A stretch of 64,000 nucleotides of DNA from JAPPHA01 sp963662705 (GCA_963662705.2 OY759767.1:434001-498000), one strand, 5' to 3'. Counted from the stretch's first letter, positions 25,555-35,116 are shown. The notes: generated by a model not told the origin, from the letters alone. A program made the numbers and translations.

Positions 25555-26478
25555 TCAGCCTGCTTCCGTGTTTTCATGCCGACGCGCGCTGTACTTGCCT
25601 TCCAGGAATGCGGCCGCCCTGCGGATGGCGTCTTCTGCCTCCGGCATGTTCCCGGCAAAGAACTGGAAACTGTGCAGCATGTCGGCAAAGAACTCGAATT
25701 CCAGGGTGAGCCCCTGTTCCGAGAAGGCGTCCCGAAGGCGCGTGCAGTCGTCTCGCAGGAGATCCCGGCCGGACGCCTGCACGTAGAGGGGCGGAAGGTC
25801 CCTGAAACATCCGAAGAGGGGTGAGGCCAGGGGATCATCCGGGTTCGCGCCGTTCAGGTAAAGCTCGGCCATCTTTCTGAGGTTGGCTTCGGCCAGGATC
25901 ACGTCCGATCCCGCTGCGGACCTGATGGAAGGCGATGAAAGGGTCAGGTCCAGCCAGGGCGCCATCAGCACGGCCGCGAACGGCGGCGTGGCTCCCGCAT
26001 CGCGGATCTGCAGCAAAACCGAGAGGGCAAGGCCGCCGCCGGCCGAATCCCCCATGAGGGCAGCCATCCCCTCCGATTGCTCGCCCTGAGCCGCACCGAG
26101 TACGGCGACGCATTCCTGCAGGGCCGCGGGAAACGGCCGTTCCGGCGCCAGCGCATAATCGGGCAGGATAACCTGTGCCTTGCAGGCCGAGGCGATGTGA
26201 CCGGCAAAGCGATGATGGGTGCGGGAACTCATCAGGCAGAACGCACCACCGTGCAGGAAGACCACGCTGAACCGCCCGGGGTCCCGTTCGGGGATCGCCC
26301 GCAGCACCGCGATTCCCGCCAGTTCATCCTGTTCATAACGTACGCCATCGGGCTGACCGGTCAGTTCATGGGCGTCGCACGTGTTCTCGCGTTCCTGTTC
26401 AAGGTCGAACACCGCCTCGGACAGGCTGCGCATCAGGCGGAACTGGTTCTCGATTGCCTTCGCTTGAGGGCTTGTCAT
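25555..26478 (-). CDS. Alpha/beta hydrolase, hormone-sensitive-lipase family
   Basis: 307 residues from ATG 26478, preceded by AGGAAACAGG; the longer frame would overlap the permease gene. The oxyanion-hole motif is VVFLHGGAFCLMSSRTHHRF, the nucleophile elbow MAALMGDSAGGGLALSVLLQ (GDSAGG), the acid is in PPLYVQASGRDLLRDDCTRL, and the His in DMLHSFQFFAGNMPEAEDAI. It hydrolyses a carboxylester. Encoded between an importer and its regulator, it may act on the imported compound, for example removing an acyl group. That link is inference. Confidence 0.9.
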   Translation of the reverse strand: MTSPQAKAIENQFRLMRSLSEAVFDLEQERENTCDAHELTGQPDGVRYEQDELAGIAVLRAIPERDPGRFSVVFLHGGAFCLMSSRTHHRFAGHIASACKAQVILPDYALAPERPFPAALQECVAVLGAAQGEQSEGMAALMGDSAGGGLALSVLLQIRDAGATPPFAAVLMAPWLDLTLSSPSIRSAAGSDVILAEANLRKMAELYLNGANPDDPLASPLFGCFRDLPPLYVQASGRDLLRDDCTRLRDAFSEQGLTLEFEFFADMLHSFQFFAGNMPEAEDAIRRAAAFLEGKYSARRHENTEAG

Positions 26479-26488
26479 GACCTGTTTC

Positions 26489-27379
26489 CTAGTCTTGCCT
26501 GCGGCGTTTGCCAAGGGAACTGCTGAGCGCAACGATGACGATGGTCACCACGAACGGAGCCATCAGCACGAACTGTCTCGGGACAGTCCCGTCCGCGTTG
26601 ATCTGGATGAGAATCCCGAATGCGTCGGCGAAACCGAAGAACAGCCCCGCGAGAGCGGTGAGCAGCGGTGATCGCGCACCGAACAGCATGGCGGCAAGCG
26701 CGATGAACCCGCGCCCGTTGGTCATGTTCTCGGAAAAACTGCTGAGATCTCCGACCGAAAGCTGCGCCCCGGCGAGAGCACAGCCCACACCGGTTATCAG
26801 GATGGCATGGAGGCGGACACGGGACTGGTTCACGCCTGCCGCTTCCGCTCCGTAGGGATAGGCTCCGACCGCGGCAATCTGCAGGCCGAGCCGTGACCGT
26901 GTCAGGAGGACCCAGCCAGCGAGTACGAGAAGGGGCAGGCACCAGGTCATGACCGAGAGTTCCGACACGAACGCGAGAACTCCCTCATGAGCCCCCGTGA
27001 CAGGTCGGGGGAGGCGCACGGGGGACTGCATCGAACCGCGCTGACCGAAGATCGCCTGCATCAGGAAAGCCGTGCCGCCGACGCAGATCGCGGTCAGCCC
27101 GAGCCCGGCGATCACCGTGTCTGCCCGGAGCCTGTCGACCAGGACCCAGTAGAGCAGGGAGAGCCCCAGGCAGGCAAGGACAGCGCAGGTCAGGCCGGCC
27201 CATACCGATCCTGTGACCGTCCCTGCCGCCACCGCGGTAAAGGCGGCGGCCAGCATGAGGCCTTCCATTCCGAGGTGGAAAACGCCGGCGCGAATGGCAA
27301 ACAGTCCTGCCACCGCGGCGAGGATGATCGGCGTGGAAGAACGCAGCATGGTGACGACGAACTGGTCAAGGACCTCCAT
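26489..27379 (-). CDS. BMP/nucleoside-type ABC importer, permease 2
   Basis: 296 residues from ATG 27379, which overlaps the stop of the upstream permease (TGATG). Multiple hydrophobic helices; family segments PIILAAVAGLFAIRAGVFHL, NLGMEGLM-like HLGMEGLMLAAAFTAVAAGT, and SRLGLQIAAVGAYPYGAEAA then GVNQSRVRLHAILITGVGCA. These match the BPD_transp_2 permeases (YufQ/BmpC-like) that pair with BMP lipoproteins. Inner-membrane channel subunit. Confidence 0.9.
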   Translation of the reverse strand: MEVLDQFVVTMLRSSTPIILAAVAGLFAIRAGVFHLGMEGLMLAAAFTAVAAGTVTGSVWAGLTCAVLACLGLSLLYWVLVDRLRADTVIAGLGLTAICVGGTAFLMQAIFGQRGSMQSPVRLPRPVTGAHEGVLAFVSELSVMTWCLPLLVLAGWVLLTRSRLGLQIAAVGAYPYGAEAAGVNQSRVRLHAILITGVGCALAGAQLSVGDLSSFSENMTNGRGFIALAAMLFGARSPLLTALAGLFFGFADAFGILIQINADGTVPRQFVLMAPFVVTIVIVALSSSLGKRRRQD

Positions 27380-28422
27380 CAGCCCGTCCCCCCGGCCGAC
27401 GCCGGCGAACGCGCCTTCCATTTCAGATGGACGAACCGCGCCGTCACGATTGCCGCGACAAGCCCCTCGACGATCCGCAGGCCGGAACTCGGAAGATCGC
27501 TCACGATCGGAAGGAACAGGATCGCGGCCTGCAGACCGCCGAAGAGGAGCGCCGCCAGAACGATACCGGGCACGTTGGACATTCCGACGATCGCGACCAC
27601 GATCGCGGTGAACCCGATGGTCGGCGTGGCGTCAGTGACGAGCCTGCCATTGGGTCCGAGCACTTCCATTGCGCCGGCGAGTCCCGCAAAGCCGCCGGCA
27701 AGCAGGTAGGCGCCGAAGCGCAGGCGGCGAACAGGGATTCCCTGCCACATCGCGGCCACCGGATTGGCGCCGATCAGCCGGCACTTGAGACCGAAGGATG
27801 TGCGCTCAGAGATCAGCCAGGCAGCGATTATCGCGAACCCGACGACGGCAAGCATGGCAGGGGATACCCCGTCACCCCCGGTCAGGCGAAGCGCCGCGTC
27901 CACCTTCCGCGTCGATGCTGTCTCCCCGCGGACCGCGGCGTCCTTCAGCGGCCCGACCGTGACCCACTGGATGAACAGCACCGCAATGAAATTCAGCATG
28001 AGCGTGGTGATCACTTCGTCGGCGCCGTAGAGGAGCTTGAGCAGTCCCGCGATGGCCGACCATAGCGCCCCGGCAATGATCCCGGCGGCGATGGCCATCG
28101 GGAGGATCAGGGCGGGCGGTCCGGGGACGAGAAGCGCGACGGCCACGGCGCCGAGCCCGCCGAGCATCAGCTGGCCCTGTCCGCCAATGTTGAATTCACC
28201 GGTCCGGAACGAGATCATGAAGCCGAGGGCGATCAGGAGCATCGGAATCGACCAGCGCAGCGTCTGGCGGAACGATCCCGGCCCGGTCACCGCGCCCTCG
28301 AGGATCCCGAGGATCGCCCCGCTCACGTCGTACCCGGCAACCCAGAAGAAAAGGCAGCATATGGCGAACGACGCGACGACCGGCGCACCGATCCGCACCA
28401 TGCCGTGGCCGGCCGCCTTCAC
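27379..28422 (-). CDS. BMP/nucleoside-type ABC importer, permease 1
   Basis: 347 residues from GTG 28422, which overlaps the ATPase stop (GTGA); ATG 28401 is an alternative. BPD_transp_2 family (YufP-like) with FRTGEFNIGGQGQLMLGGLG, YGADEVITTLMLNFIAVLFI, and SFGLKCRLIGANPVAAMWQG IPVRRLRFGAYLLAGGFAGL. About nine membrane segments. Forms the heterodimeric channel with permease 2. Confidence 0.9.
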   Translation of the reverse strand: MKAAGHGMVRIGAPVVASFAICCLFFWVAGYDVSGAILGILEGAVTGPGSFRQTLRWSIPMLLIALGFMISFRTGEFNIGGQGQLMLGGLGAVAVALLVPGPPALILPMAIAAGIIAGALWSAIAGLLKLLYGADEVITTLMLNFIAVLFIQWVTVGPLKDAAVRGETASTRKVDAALRLTGGDGVSPAMLAVVGFAIIAAWLISERTSFGLKCRLIGANPVAAMWQGIPVRRLRFGAYLLAGGFAGLAGAMEVLGPNGRLVTDATPTIGFTAIVVAIVGMSNVPGIVLAALLFGGLQAAILFLPIVSDLPSSGLRIVEGLVAAIVTARFVHLKWKARSPASAGGTG

Positions 28423-29942
28423 CGGGACGCCCCCACCATCGTGTCACCCACGGATCGGCGGTCAAAAGGCGCCGTGAATTCTCCGGCGATGCGTCCTGCC
28501 CTGAGAACGATCAACCGGTCGCTGACCTCGAAGAGCTCGTCGAGGTCCGACGACAGCATGATGATGGCGGAACCATCGTCGCGCAGCCGTCCCAGGCAGT
28601 CCAGGACGAATTCCGCGGCGCCGAAATCCAGCCCCCGGGTTGGCTGTGCTGCGACTAGCAGGGCCGCGCCTCCGGCCAGTTCCCGCGACAGGATCAGGCG
28701 CTGGAGGTTGCCCCCCGAAAGCGAAACCGCCAGCTGATCGACGTTGCTGAACCGGACGCCAAGCCCGTTCAGGAGATGGCGCGCCCTGTCCCGCATCGCG
28801 CGAACGGACAGGAACGGTGAACGGCGGACGCGAAACGTCTCCGCGCTCCACGTCGTGACGTTTTCCCAAAGCGACGTTTCCAGGCTGGCGCCCTCGCTCA
28901 TGCGATCGAATGGAACAGCGCGCATGCCGGCCCGGCGCCGTTCTTCTGCACTCAGTTCCGAAAGGTCCTGGCCATCCAGGGTGATTCGCCCGGAAGCCAG
29001 CCTGGCGAATCCGCACGTCACGTCGGCGAGCTGCCGCTGCCCGTTGCCCTCTATTCCGGCGACGCCGAGGATTTCGGAAGCGCCGACCTGGAACGACACG
29101 TCCCGGAGCCCCGGTTCGCCGGCCTTGCGGGTCACGGTCGTGACCCTGTCGAATACCAGGCGCGGCGCTCCGGTCGTGACCGCCCGCCGGGCGTCCCGCC
29201 CGCTGGACTGCCTGTCGCTGCTGCCGATCATCAGATCGCTCAATCCGGCCGACGTGGTTTCCGCGACCGGCGTCGGCCCCTCCACCAACCGGCCCTCGCG
29301 AAGGACCGAGACGGTATCGGCGACCTCCAGCACTTCCTGCAGCTTGTGCAGGATCACCACCAGGGAGACGCCGGTATCGCGCAGCCGGCGCAGCCGTTCG
29401 AAGAGCGCGGTGATCGCTCCCGGCGCCAGCAGCGCGGTCGGCTCGTCGAGAATGAGGATACGCGCGTGCCCGGACAGGGCCCGAAGTATCTCGAGCGACT
29501 GTACCGTCTCGATCGGAAGGGTCCCGATCCTTGCGAAGGGAGATGCATTGAGTCCGGCCTGCCGGATATCATCGCCCCACGCCCGGGCGACGGCGGAGGT
29601 CGAGAAGATCGCCCGCCCCTTCTTTTTCGTGGCGCTGAACTCCAGCGCATCGGCAACGGTAAACCCGGGCGGAAGCGTCAGTCGTTGGTGGACGATGTCC
29701 AGTCCCCGCGAGCGCACTTCCGAGACATCTCCGGGCGCGATCCTGTCGCCATCGATCGCAAGGCGCCCGGCGTCGGCCCTGACCAGGCCCGCACAAAATC
29801 GCGCCAGCGTGGTCTTGCCGGCACCGTTCTGCCCGAGAAGCGCATGTATCTTTCCGGGTTCGAAACGGATTGACACGTTTCTCAGCGCCTCCACCGTTCC
29901 GTAGCGGACGCTGACCCCTTCACAGGAAAGCGCTGGCGTCAT
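28419..29942 (-). CDS. BMP/nucleoside-type ABC importer, duplicated ATPase
   Basis: 507 residues with two nucleotide-binding domains. Domain 1: Walker A IHALLGQNGAGKTTLARFCA, Walker B ILILDEPTALLAP, H-loop VVILHKLQEV; its signature is degenerate (LPIETVQSLEILRAL instead of LSVGE-Q). Domain 2: Walker A altered to GVAGIEGNGQRQLADV, signature intact (VSLSGGNLQRLILSRELAGG). One composite site thus keeps Walker A plus LSGGN, while the other has lost both, an asymmetric ATPase as in sugar and nucleoside importers of this class. It follows the binding-protein gene with 63 bases between them. Confidence 0.92.
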   Translation of the reverse strand: MTPALSCEGVSVRYGTVEALRNVSIRFEPGKIHALLGQNGAGKTTLARFCAGLVRADAGRLAIDGDRIAPGDVSEVRSRGLDIVHQRLTLPPGFTVADALEFSATKKKGRAIFSTSAVARAWGDDIRQAGLNASPFARIGTLPIETVQSLEILRALSGHARILILDEPTALLAPGAITALFERLRRLRDTGVSLVVILHKLQEVLEVADTVSVLREGRLVEGPTPVAETTSAGLSDLMIGSSDRQSSGRDARRAVTTGAPRLVFDRVTTVTRKAGEPGLRDVSFQVGASEILGVAGIEGNGQRQLADVTCGFARLASGRITLDGQDLSELSAEERRRAGMRAVPFDRMSEGASLETSLWENVTTWSAETFRVRRSPFLSVRAMRDRARHLLNGLGVRFSNVDQLAVSLSGGNLQRLILSRELAGGAALLVAAQPTRGLDFGAAEFVLDCLGRLRDDGSAIIMLSSDLDELFEVSDRLIVLRAGRIAGEFTAPFDRRSVGDTMVGASR

Positions 29943-30005
29943 CGGGTTCCGCTAACCGGGGTCATGCCGGGCTTCACGGATTTCTCCCGGCCGGTCAAGT
30001 GCGTG

Positions 30006-31028
30006 TCAATTGGGCTCCGTGGTGTCGTAGGGAACGACCAGTTCACCGTTCGCCATGGCATCATGCGCTGCAGTGGTCGCCTCGACCGCTGCCGCGCGGC
30101 GCGCAGCGTCGCCGGCAAATGTCTCGGGGAAGGTCATGACGATCTCTCCACTGTCCACGCCTCCAAGCCTGAACCCGCTCTGGAAGTCCGGCGAAAGTGC
30201 GTTTTCCGCCTCGATCATCAGGGTCCTTGCCCATTCGAACGACGCGATGAAGCCGACGTGTTCAGGTGCCTGGTCTATGAGCGGCGGTGACGCCGCGATG
30301 ACGAGGTTGCCCGATTCCATGGCCGCATCGACGACGCCGATGTCGCTGGCCGCCGCTCCGGTATAGATGGCGTCAACCCCCTGGGAATACAGCCCGGCAG
30401 CGATCTCGCGTCCCTTTACCGGGTCCTCGAAGGACTGCACGAAGGCCACGCTGGTTTCGATCTCGGGATTCACGGAGCTCGCGGCATCGATGAAGGAATT
30501 GTAGTCCGCCCAGACGTAGGGCAGCGGCACCCCTGCCATGAGGGCGATCTTGCCCGTCTCGGACATGTGTGCGGCGAACGTGCCGCTCAGGTACGCGTTT
30601 TCCTGTGTCTTGTAGCCGACCACACGTGCATTCGCCACCGGCGGGTCGTGGGGCGCCGCGACGATGACAACGAACCTGGTATCCGGGAAATCCGGAGCCA
30701 GGCTCTGCACCGCCGCCCCCATGGCAAAGAATGTCGTGATCACGACGTCGGTCCCGCGATTTGCAAGGGTCCGCAGGGTCGTTTCATAGGTCGCCGGATC
30801 GAGCGCTTCGATGAACCGGGTTGTGACACCGAACTCTGCCTCGGCCTGTTCGAGGCCGTCGATCAAACCGTCAATCGGTCCCCGGTCACCGGCCTTCTGG
30901 GTGGCGACGAGAACGACGCTCTCCCCTGCCGCGTGGGACGGAGACACGATGGACAACGCTCCGAGCGCCAGCAGGAGCCCGCCCGCGATTCGGCGCCATC
31001 CCTGGTGCCTGGTCAAGGTGTTAATCAT
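30006..31028 (-). CDS. BMP-family substrate-binding protein of the ABC importer
   Basis: 340 residues from ATG 31028, chosen for the strong GGAGGGG upstream; the frame is open further 5'. A signal peptide spans about residues 1-36 (GGLLLALGALSIVSPSHAAG), without an obvious lipobox Cys. PnrA/BMP-like fold segments: QKAGDRGPIDGLIDGLEQAE, VVITTFFAMGAAVQSLAPDF, VVGYKTQENAYLSGTFAAHM, and AIYTGAAASDIGVVDAAMES. Family members bind nucleosides, but several bind other ligands, so the ligand is open. First gene of the operon, directly after the palindrome at 31103. Confidence 0.88.
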   Translation of the reverse strand: MINTLTRHQGWRRIAGGLLLALGALSIVSPSHAAGESVVLVATQKAGDRGPIDGLIDGLEQAEAEFGVTTRFIEALDPATYETTLRTLANRGTDVVITTFFAMGAAVQSLAPDFPDTRFVVIVAAPHDPPVANARVVGYKTQENAYLSGTFAAHMSETGKIALMAGVPLPYVWADYNSFIDAASSVNPEIETSVAFVQSFEDPVKGREIAAGLYSQGVDAIYTGAAASDIGVVDAAMESGNLVIAASPPLIDQAPEHVGFIASFEWARTLMIEAENALSPDFQSGFRLGGVDSGEIVMTFPETFAGDAARRAAAVEATTAAHDAMANGELVVPYDTTEPN

Positions 31029-31102
31029 CTTTCCCCTCCGTTTGATTGACGACCCGGTCGCCACGCTGCCGCCGGTATCGTGCGCAGAAAGGATGATGAC
31101 AC

Positions 31103-31116
31103 TGAAAATATTTTCA
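31103..31116 (-). promoter_or_regulatory. Perfect 14-bp palindrome, probable SorC-regulator operator
   Basis: TGAAAATATTTTCA is identical to its reverse complement, lies in an AT-rich island 75 bases upstream of the binding-protein ATG, and has the size and symmetry of SorC/DeoR operators. The only such regulator nearby is encoded at the end of the same operon. Confidence 0.65.
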
Positions 31117-31657
31117 ATCAAGAAAAAGATTTCAGCTACGCATTCTCTTGATACATGCCCGCCTGAACGATGCGTCAGGCATCCGGGGGCCGCACCATTC
31201 GAACGACAGGAAATGCCCGGCCCGCAAAATCCGCTCACCGCGCGTCAGCCACACCCGCTCGCTCGCGGACTTCTGTCTTGATTCCATTACATTTTCCAAC
31301 GGGTTCGACGGCGACGCCAATGCCTTGTCGAACTTCCGTCGATTCCAGGACGGCGTTTCCGGAACACCGCTTCGCCATGGCCCGAGGCGTCGCCCCGGAG
31401 ATCGATGTCGGGCCGAGGACCGTAAATCCTGAATTACGTCAATGGCTGCATCATATGCTGGCTGGTGGGCTTCACCCGGGCGGATCGTCCGCAATACCTC
31501 GAGATCCCGTTCAACGGGCCGCGCGCAACGGAGATGTGCAGGCATGATCCCTGCCACCCGGTTGACCGCGGTCTTGACGGCAGTGCCGGAACGGGAGTGG
31601 CCCCACAATTGCCCGCGCGATTCGATCGCTCGGTCATAGGCCCTGTCCGTTCGGGGA
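31117..31657. other. Intergenic region between two operons
   Basis: About 540 bases between the BMP operon promoter region and the end of the AraC-type gene. Open frames on both strands are shadows or motif-free. Nothing recognised. Confidence 0.45.
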
Positions 31658-32686
31658 CTACCTGTTTCGCCGATATGTCGAACTGTCGAAATTCGACTGC
31701 TCGTCGGGAATGATTCCGGCCTTGAACGCTCTCGGTGATTTCCCGAACCTCTGCTTGAAACGGCGGCTGAAATGGGCCGCGTCCGAAAAGCCGCACTCGA
31801 AGGCGACCTGGGTGATCGCCTTCTTGGTGTTGAGCAGTTGCCATCGCGCGTGGTCCAGCCGCAGATTGATCCAGAATGCCAGCGGAGGCTGTTTCGCGTG
31901 ACGCATGAACAGCCGGTTGAGCTGCGAGACACTGATGCCGATCGTGTCCGCGAGCGCGGCAATCGTTGTCGAGTTCGGCAACCGCTCCCTCATCAACTGG
32001 ACCGCCGCCTCGACCCGCCAGTCACCGCAGTTGTCGAGGTCGTCCCCGGGGGTTCGCGGCATGTGGAAGGAACTCCGGTGCTGGTCCACGCTCATTTCCG
32101 TGAGGCCCTTGAGGGCGCGCGCCCGGCCGAGATGGCGAGACAACAGCTCGATCGCGAGATCGATCGACGCAGTTCCTCCCGGGCTGGTAAAGACCCGTCC
32201 GTCTTCCACGAAGATCTCCCGGCTCGTGATGTCCACGTTGGGGTAGCGTTCGAGAAAATCCCGCCTGTGGCGTTGATGCACGACGACCCGCCGGCCTTCG
32301 GTCAGCCCGGCCTGGGCAACGACGAAGCTGCCGGTGCAGAGCCCGACCACCGAACCGCCGGCCGCATGGAAGTCCCTGATGAAGGCAAGCGTTTGCGCTG
32401 GCGTGTCGTCGATCTCCGACATCACGTTGCCGCCAATGATGACCAGGTAGTTGGGAAGGCGGTCGTGGAGATCTTCGAACCGCAGATCGGGCTCCACGTT
32501 GATTCCGGCGCTCGACGGTACGGGTTCGAAGCCGGACCCCACGATGTTCCAGCCGCAGTAGATCTGCCCGTTTCGATTGTTGTCGTCAGCCGCGTGGCGA
32601 AGCGTGTCGACAAACCCGCTGAGCGCGAGAATCGCGAATGTCGGCCGCATTGTCAGCGCAAACTGGAGATCGGGTTTCGCAGTCAT
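31658..32686 (-). CDS. GlxA-type AraC-family regulator (DJ-1/PfpI domain plus AraC HTH)
   Basis: 342 residues from ATG 32686, supported by GGAG eight bases upstream. The N-terminal amidotransferase-like domain has PNYLVIIGGNVMSEIDDTPA and GGSVVGLCTGSFVVAQAGLT (nucleophile-elbow Cys present), RVFTSPGGTASIDLAIELLS; the C-terminal double helix-turn-helix has ALADTIGISVSQLNRLFMRH and QVAFECGFSDAAHFSRRFKQ then RFGKSPRAFK. Such regulators control carnitine, betaine, arginine and similar amine or amino-acid catabolism. It is divergent from the proline-racemase-family gene, its likely target. Confidence 0.92.
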   Translation of the reverse strand: MTAKPDLQFALTMRPTFAILALSGFVDTLRHAADDNNRNGQIYCGWNIVGSGFEPVPSSAGINVEPDLRFEDLHDRLPNYLVIIGGNVMSEIDDTPAQTLAFIRDFHAAGGSVVGLCTGSFVVAQAGLTEGRRVVVHQRHRRDFLERYPNVDITSREIFVEDGRVFTSPGGTASIDLAIELLSRHLGRARALKGLTEMSVDQHRSSFHMPRTPGDDLDNCGDWRVEAAVQLMRERLPNSTTIAALADTIGISVSQLNRLFMRHAKQPPLAFWINLRLDHARWQLLNTKKAITQVAFECGFSDAAHFSRRFKQRFGKSPRAFKAGIIPDEQSNFDSSTYRRNR

Positions 32687-32832
32687 GCGGCTTACTCCGA
32701 ATGCTGGAGGCGACGCGGCGTGTGCACGAATCATGCAGGTAATTGCTTGTTACGTACAAGTTTGCAAGGGCGCCCTCCCGTAAAATCCGGGGAAACCGCG
32801 TCTTCAGGTGATCGCGAAACCTGCGCGTTCGA

Positions 32833-33873
32833 ATGGGAGAAGGTGAATTGAACTTTGCTCGCGAACTCGATGTCCTCGGCGTGCATGCGGAGGGAGAAAT
32901 CGGAAGGGTCATCCTGTCGGGAGCGCCGGAGATACCCGGCTCCACGATGGTCGAGAAAATGGACTACATCAACGACGAGGATGACGAGATCCTGCGCCTG
33001 GCGCTCTACGAACCGCGCGGCGCCTCCCAAATGACCATCAACCTGCTGGTGCCGCCGACGTCGGAGAATGCCGATATGGGATTCATTCCCATGCAGGCGG
33101 ACGGTGCACACGCAATGTCGGGGTCAAATGCCATGTGCGTGGCGACCGCACTTCTCGAGACCGGCGCCATGACAATGCGGGAACCGGAAACGGTCGTGGT
33201 ACTCGACACGCCGGCCGGTTTGGTACGCGCCCGTGCAAGCTGCAGGAACGGCAAGGTGGAACGCGTCGAGATCGCCATGCCCGCCAGTTTCGTCGAACAC
33301 CTGGATTGTCCGGTGGAAGTGGAGGGGGTCGGAACACTCGAGGTGGATGTGGCATTCGGAGGCTGCTACTTCGCCCTGATCGACGCGGGGTCGGTCGGTT
33401 TCGAGATTGCCCGGCACGAAGTCCGTGACCTGGTGGACATGGGCAACAGGATCAAAAGGGCCGCCGTCGAGCAGGTCGCCGTGAATCACCCGACGATTCC
33501 GGCATTCGATCGCATCGAGTATCCCATGTTCGTGGCCCGGCAGGGACAATCGATCGTCAACGCCACGGTGATCTACCCGGGCCGCCTGGACCGCTCGCCC
33601 TGCGGAACGGGTACGGCGGCCCGGATGGCCGTGATGTACGCAAGGGGCGAGATCGGCATCAGCGAGGTCATCTCCTCCAGGTCCATCATCGGCAGCGAAT
33701 TCAGGACCCGGATCGACAGGCTTGCAAGGTGCGGTCACCGCCGGGCCGTCGAACCGGCGTTGTCCGGGAGGGCCTGGGTCTACGGGAGCATGAAGCTCGG
33801 TGCCCACCCGCTGGATCCCTACCCGCTGGGATTCACCCTGTCCGATACCTGGGGAGAGGACACGCCCCGCTGA
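32833..33873 (+). CDS. Proline racemase family enzyme (3-hydroxyproline dehydratase-like active site)
   Basis: 346 residues from ATG 32833; TTG 32848 has the better ribosome-binding site (GGAG, 8 bases) and may be the true start. Family landmarks: HAEGEIGRVILSGAPEIPGS, QADGAHAMSGSNAMCVATAL, and DRSPCGTGTAARMAVMYARG. Proline racemases and 4-hydroxyproline epimerases have two catalytic cysteines; here the first is Ser (MSGSN for MCGH) and only the second (SPCGTGT) remains. Loss of the first Cys is the pattern of trans-3-hydroxy-L-proline dehydratases and other lyase-like members, so dehydration rather than racemisation is expected. It opens a cluster with a TRAP importer, a Kbl-like enzyme and an SDR. 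Confidence 0.85.
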   Translation: MGEGELNFARELDVLGVHAEGEIGRVILSGAPEIPGSTMVEKMDYINDEDDEILRLALYEPRGASQMTINLLVPPTSENADMGFIPMQADGAHAMSGSNAMCVATALLETGAMTMREPETVVVLDTPAGLVRARASCRNGKVERVEIAMPASFVEHLDCPVEVEGVGTLEVDVAFGGCYFALIDAGSVGFEIARHEVRDLVDMGNRIKRAAVEQVAVNHPTIPAFDRIEYPMFVARQGQSIVNATVIYPGRLDRSPCGTGTAARMAVMYARGEIGISEVISSRSIIGSEFRTRIDRLARCGHRRAVEPALSGRAWVYGSMKLGAHPLDPYPLGFTLSDTWGEDTPR

Positions 33874-34117
33874 ACTCGTGAACCCGGGAGTGCCTGCGAT
33901 ACCGGCAAGGGAGTTTGCCGGCAACGGCCGGAAATGCCGGCAGGGTCGCGCGCCCCTGTCGGGCACCCGGCATCCGACACCCGCTGAAATTTTCCGCTAT
34001 GACCAAAATCGACACGTTTTTGCGCGATTCATTCAATAATTGCTGGAGAAACTGGGATTAACTGACGGTGGTTTTCATCCTGCGATCAACTCGCCAAGAG
34101 AATAGGAGGAATAGGAG

Positions 34118-35116
34118 ATGCAACCTGTCTACCGTTTCTGGGTGGCCGCGGCGCTTGCAGTTCTGCTCGTCGGGGCATCCTTCGCGCCGTCCGCCGCCGC
34201 AACAAAGCTGAGGCTCGCCGGACAGCATCCGGTCGATCACAATGCCACCCTGGTGCTGAAGGAGACGATCAAGAAGATCGAAGATGCCGGTGTCGACATC
34301 GAGATCAGGCTTTTTCCTGCCGGCCAGCTCGGCAACGGCGAGCAGGTATTCGGTGACGTGGCCCAGGGTGTCATCGATATCGGCCACACGTTTATCTACA
34401 GCCACAATGACCCGGTCCTGGAGATCAATTCGCTGCCCTATCTCGTCGGCACGTATGAAGAGATGCAGAAGGTCTACTCGCCGGGATCCAATTTCTACCG
34501 GATCTACGAAGAAAGCCTCGCCAACCAGGGTCTGAAACTGCTTGGCGTCTTCGCCGAAGGATTCATCGGCGTGGGTACGTCCGAAGAACCGACAAATCCG
34601 ACGGTAATCGGCGACAAGGGCCTGAACATCCGGGTCTGGAGCGCCGAGGTCGGCCGGCTTACGGCGCAGGAAATGGGATTCCGGACCACCACGATGAACT
34701 GGGGAGACGTGATTCCTGCGATCCAGCAGGGCGTCATCGAAGGCGTGATCGGCGGTACCGCGGAGTCGAACTACACGGTCTTCGGCGACGCGGTCGAATT
34801 TTTCATCCCGTACAAGGCCTTCGTGGAAAACACGGCCTTCTACATCGGTCGGGCCAGGTGGGACTCCCTCACTCCGGAGCAGCAGGCAGTCCTTTCGGAG
34901 GCGTTTGCCGAAGCTTCGAGGGATTCCTTCGCCCTCAGCGAGCGCGTCGACGAGGAATACATCCGGCGGCTTCCGGAAATCGGGATCCAGGTCATTCCCG
35001 TATCCGACATGGAAATCAGCGCCATCGCTGACCACGTCCGGGCAACGGTATGGCCGGCCATGGAGGACAAGCTCGGCAAGGACATCATCGACCAGATGAA
35101 GGCGGATGTCCAATAG
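34118..35116 (+). CDS. dctP: TRAP transporter substrate-binding protein, DctP family
   Basis: 332 residues. Signal peptide about 1-27 (AALAVLLVGASFAPSAAA). DctP landmarks: EIRLFPAGQLGNGEQVFGDV, QGVIDIGHTFIYS, DKGLNIRVWSAEVGRLTAQE with the ligand-carboxylate-binding Arg, and GDVIPAIQQGVIEGVIGG. It delivers an organic acid or zwitterion to the DctQM permease, driven by the sodium gradient. AGGAGGAATAGGAG precedes the ATG. Expression relative to DctQM may be raised by the hairpins that follow. Confidence 0.93.
   Translation: MQPVYRFWVAAALAVLLVGASFAPSAAATKLRLAGQHPVDHNATLVLKETIKKIEDAGVDIEIRLFPAGQLGNGEQVFGDVAQGVIDIGHTFIYSHNDPVLEINSLPYLVGTYEEMQKVYSPGSNFYRIYEESLANQGLKLLGVFAEGFIGVGTSEEPTNPTVIGDKGLNIRVWSAEVGRLTAQEMGFRTTTMNWGDVIPAIQQGVIEGVIGGTAESNYTVFGDAVEFFIPYKAFVENTAFYIGRARWDSLTPEQQAVLSEAFAEASRDSFALSERVDEEYIRRLPEIGIQVIPVSDMEISAIADHVRATVWPAMEDKLGKDIIDQMKADVQ

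Noticed and set aside
32833..33966. 280-codon minus-strand frame (33124-33966)
   Set aside because: Shadow of the proline-racemase-family gene, which carries the SPCGTGT motif.
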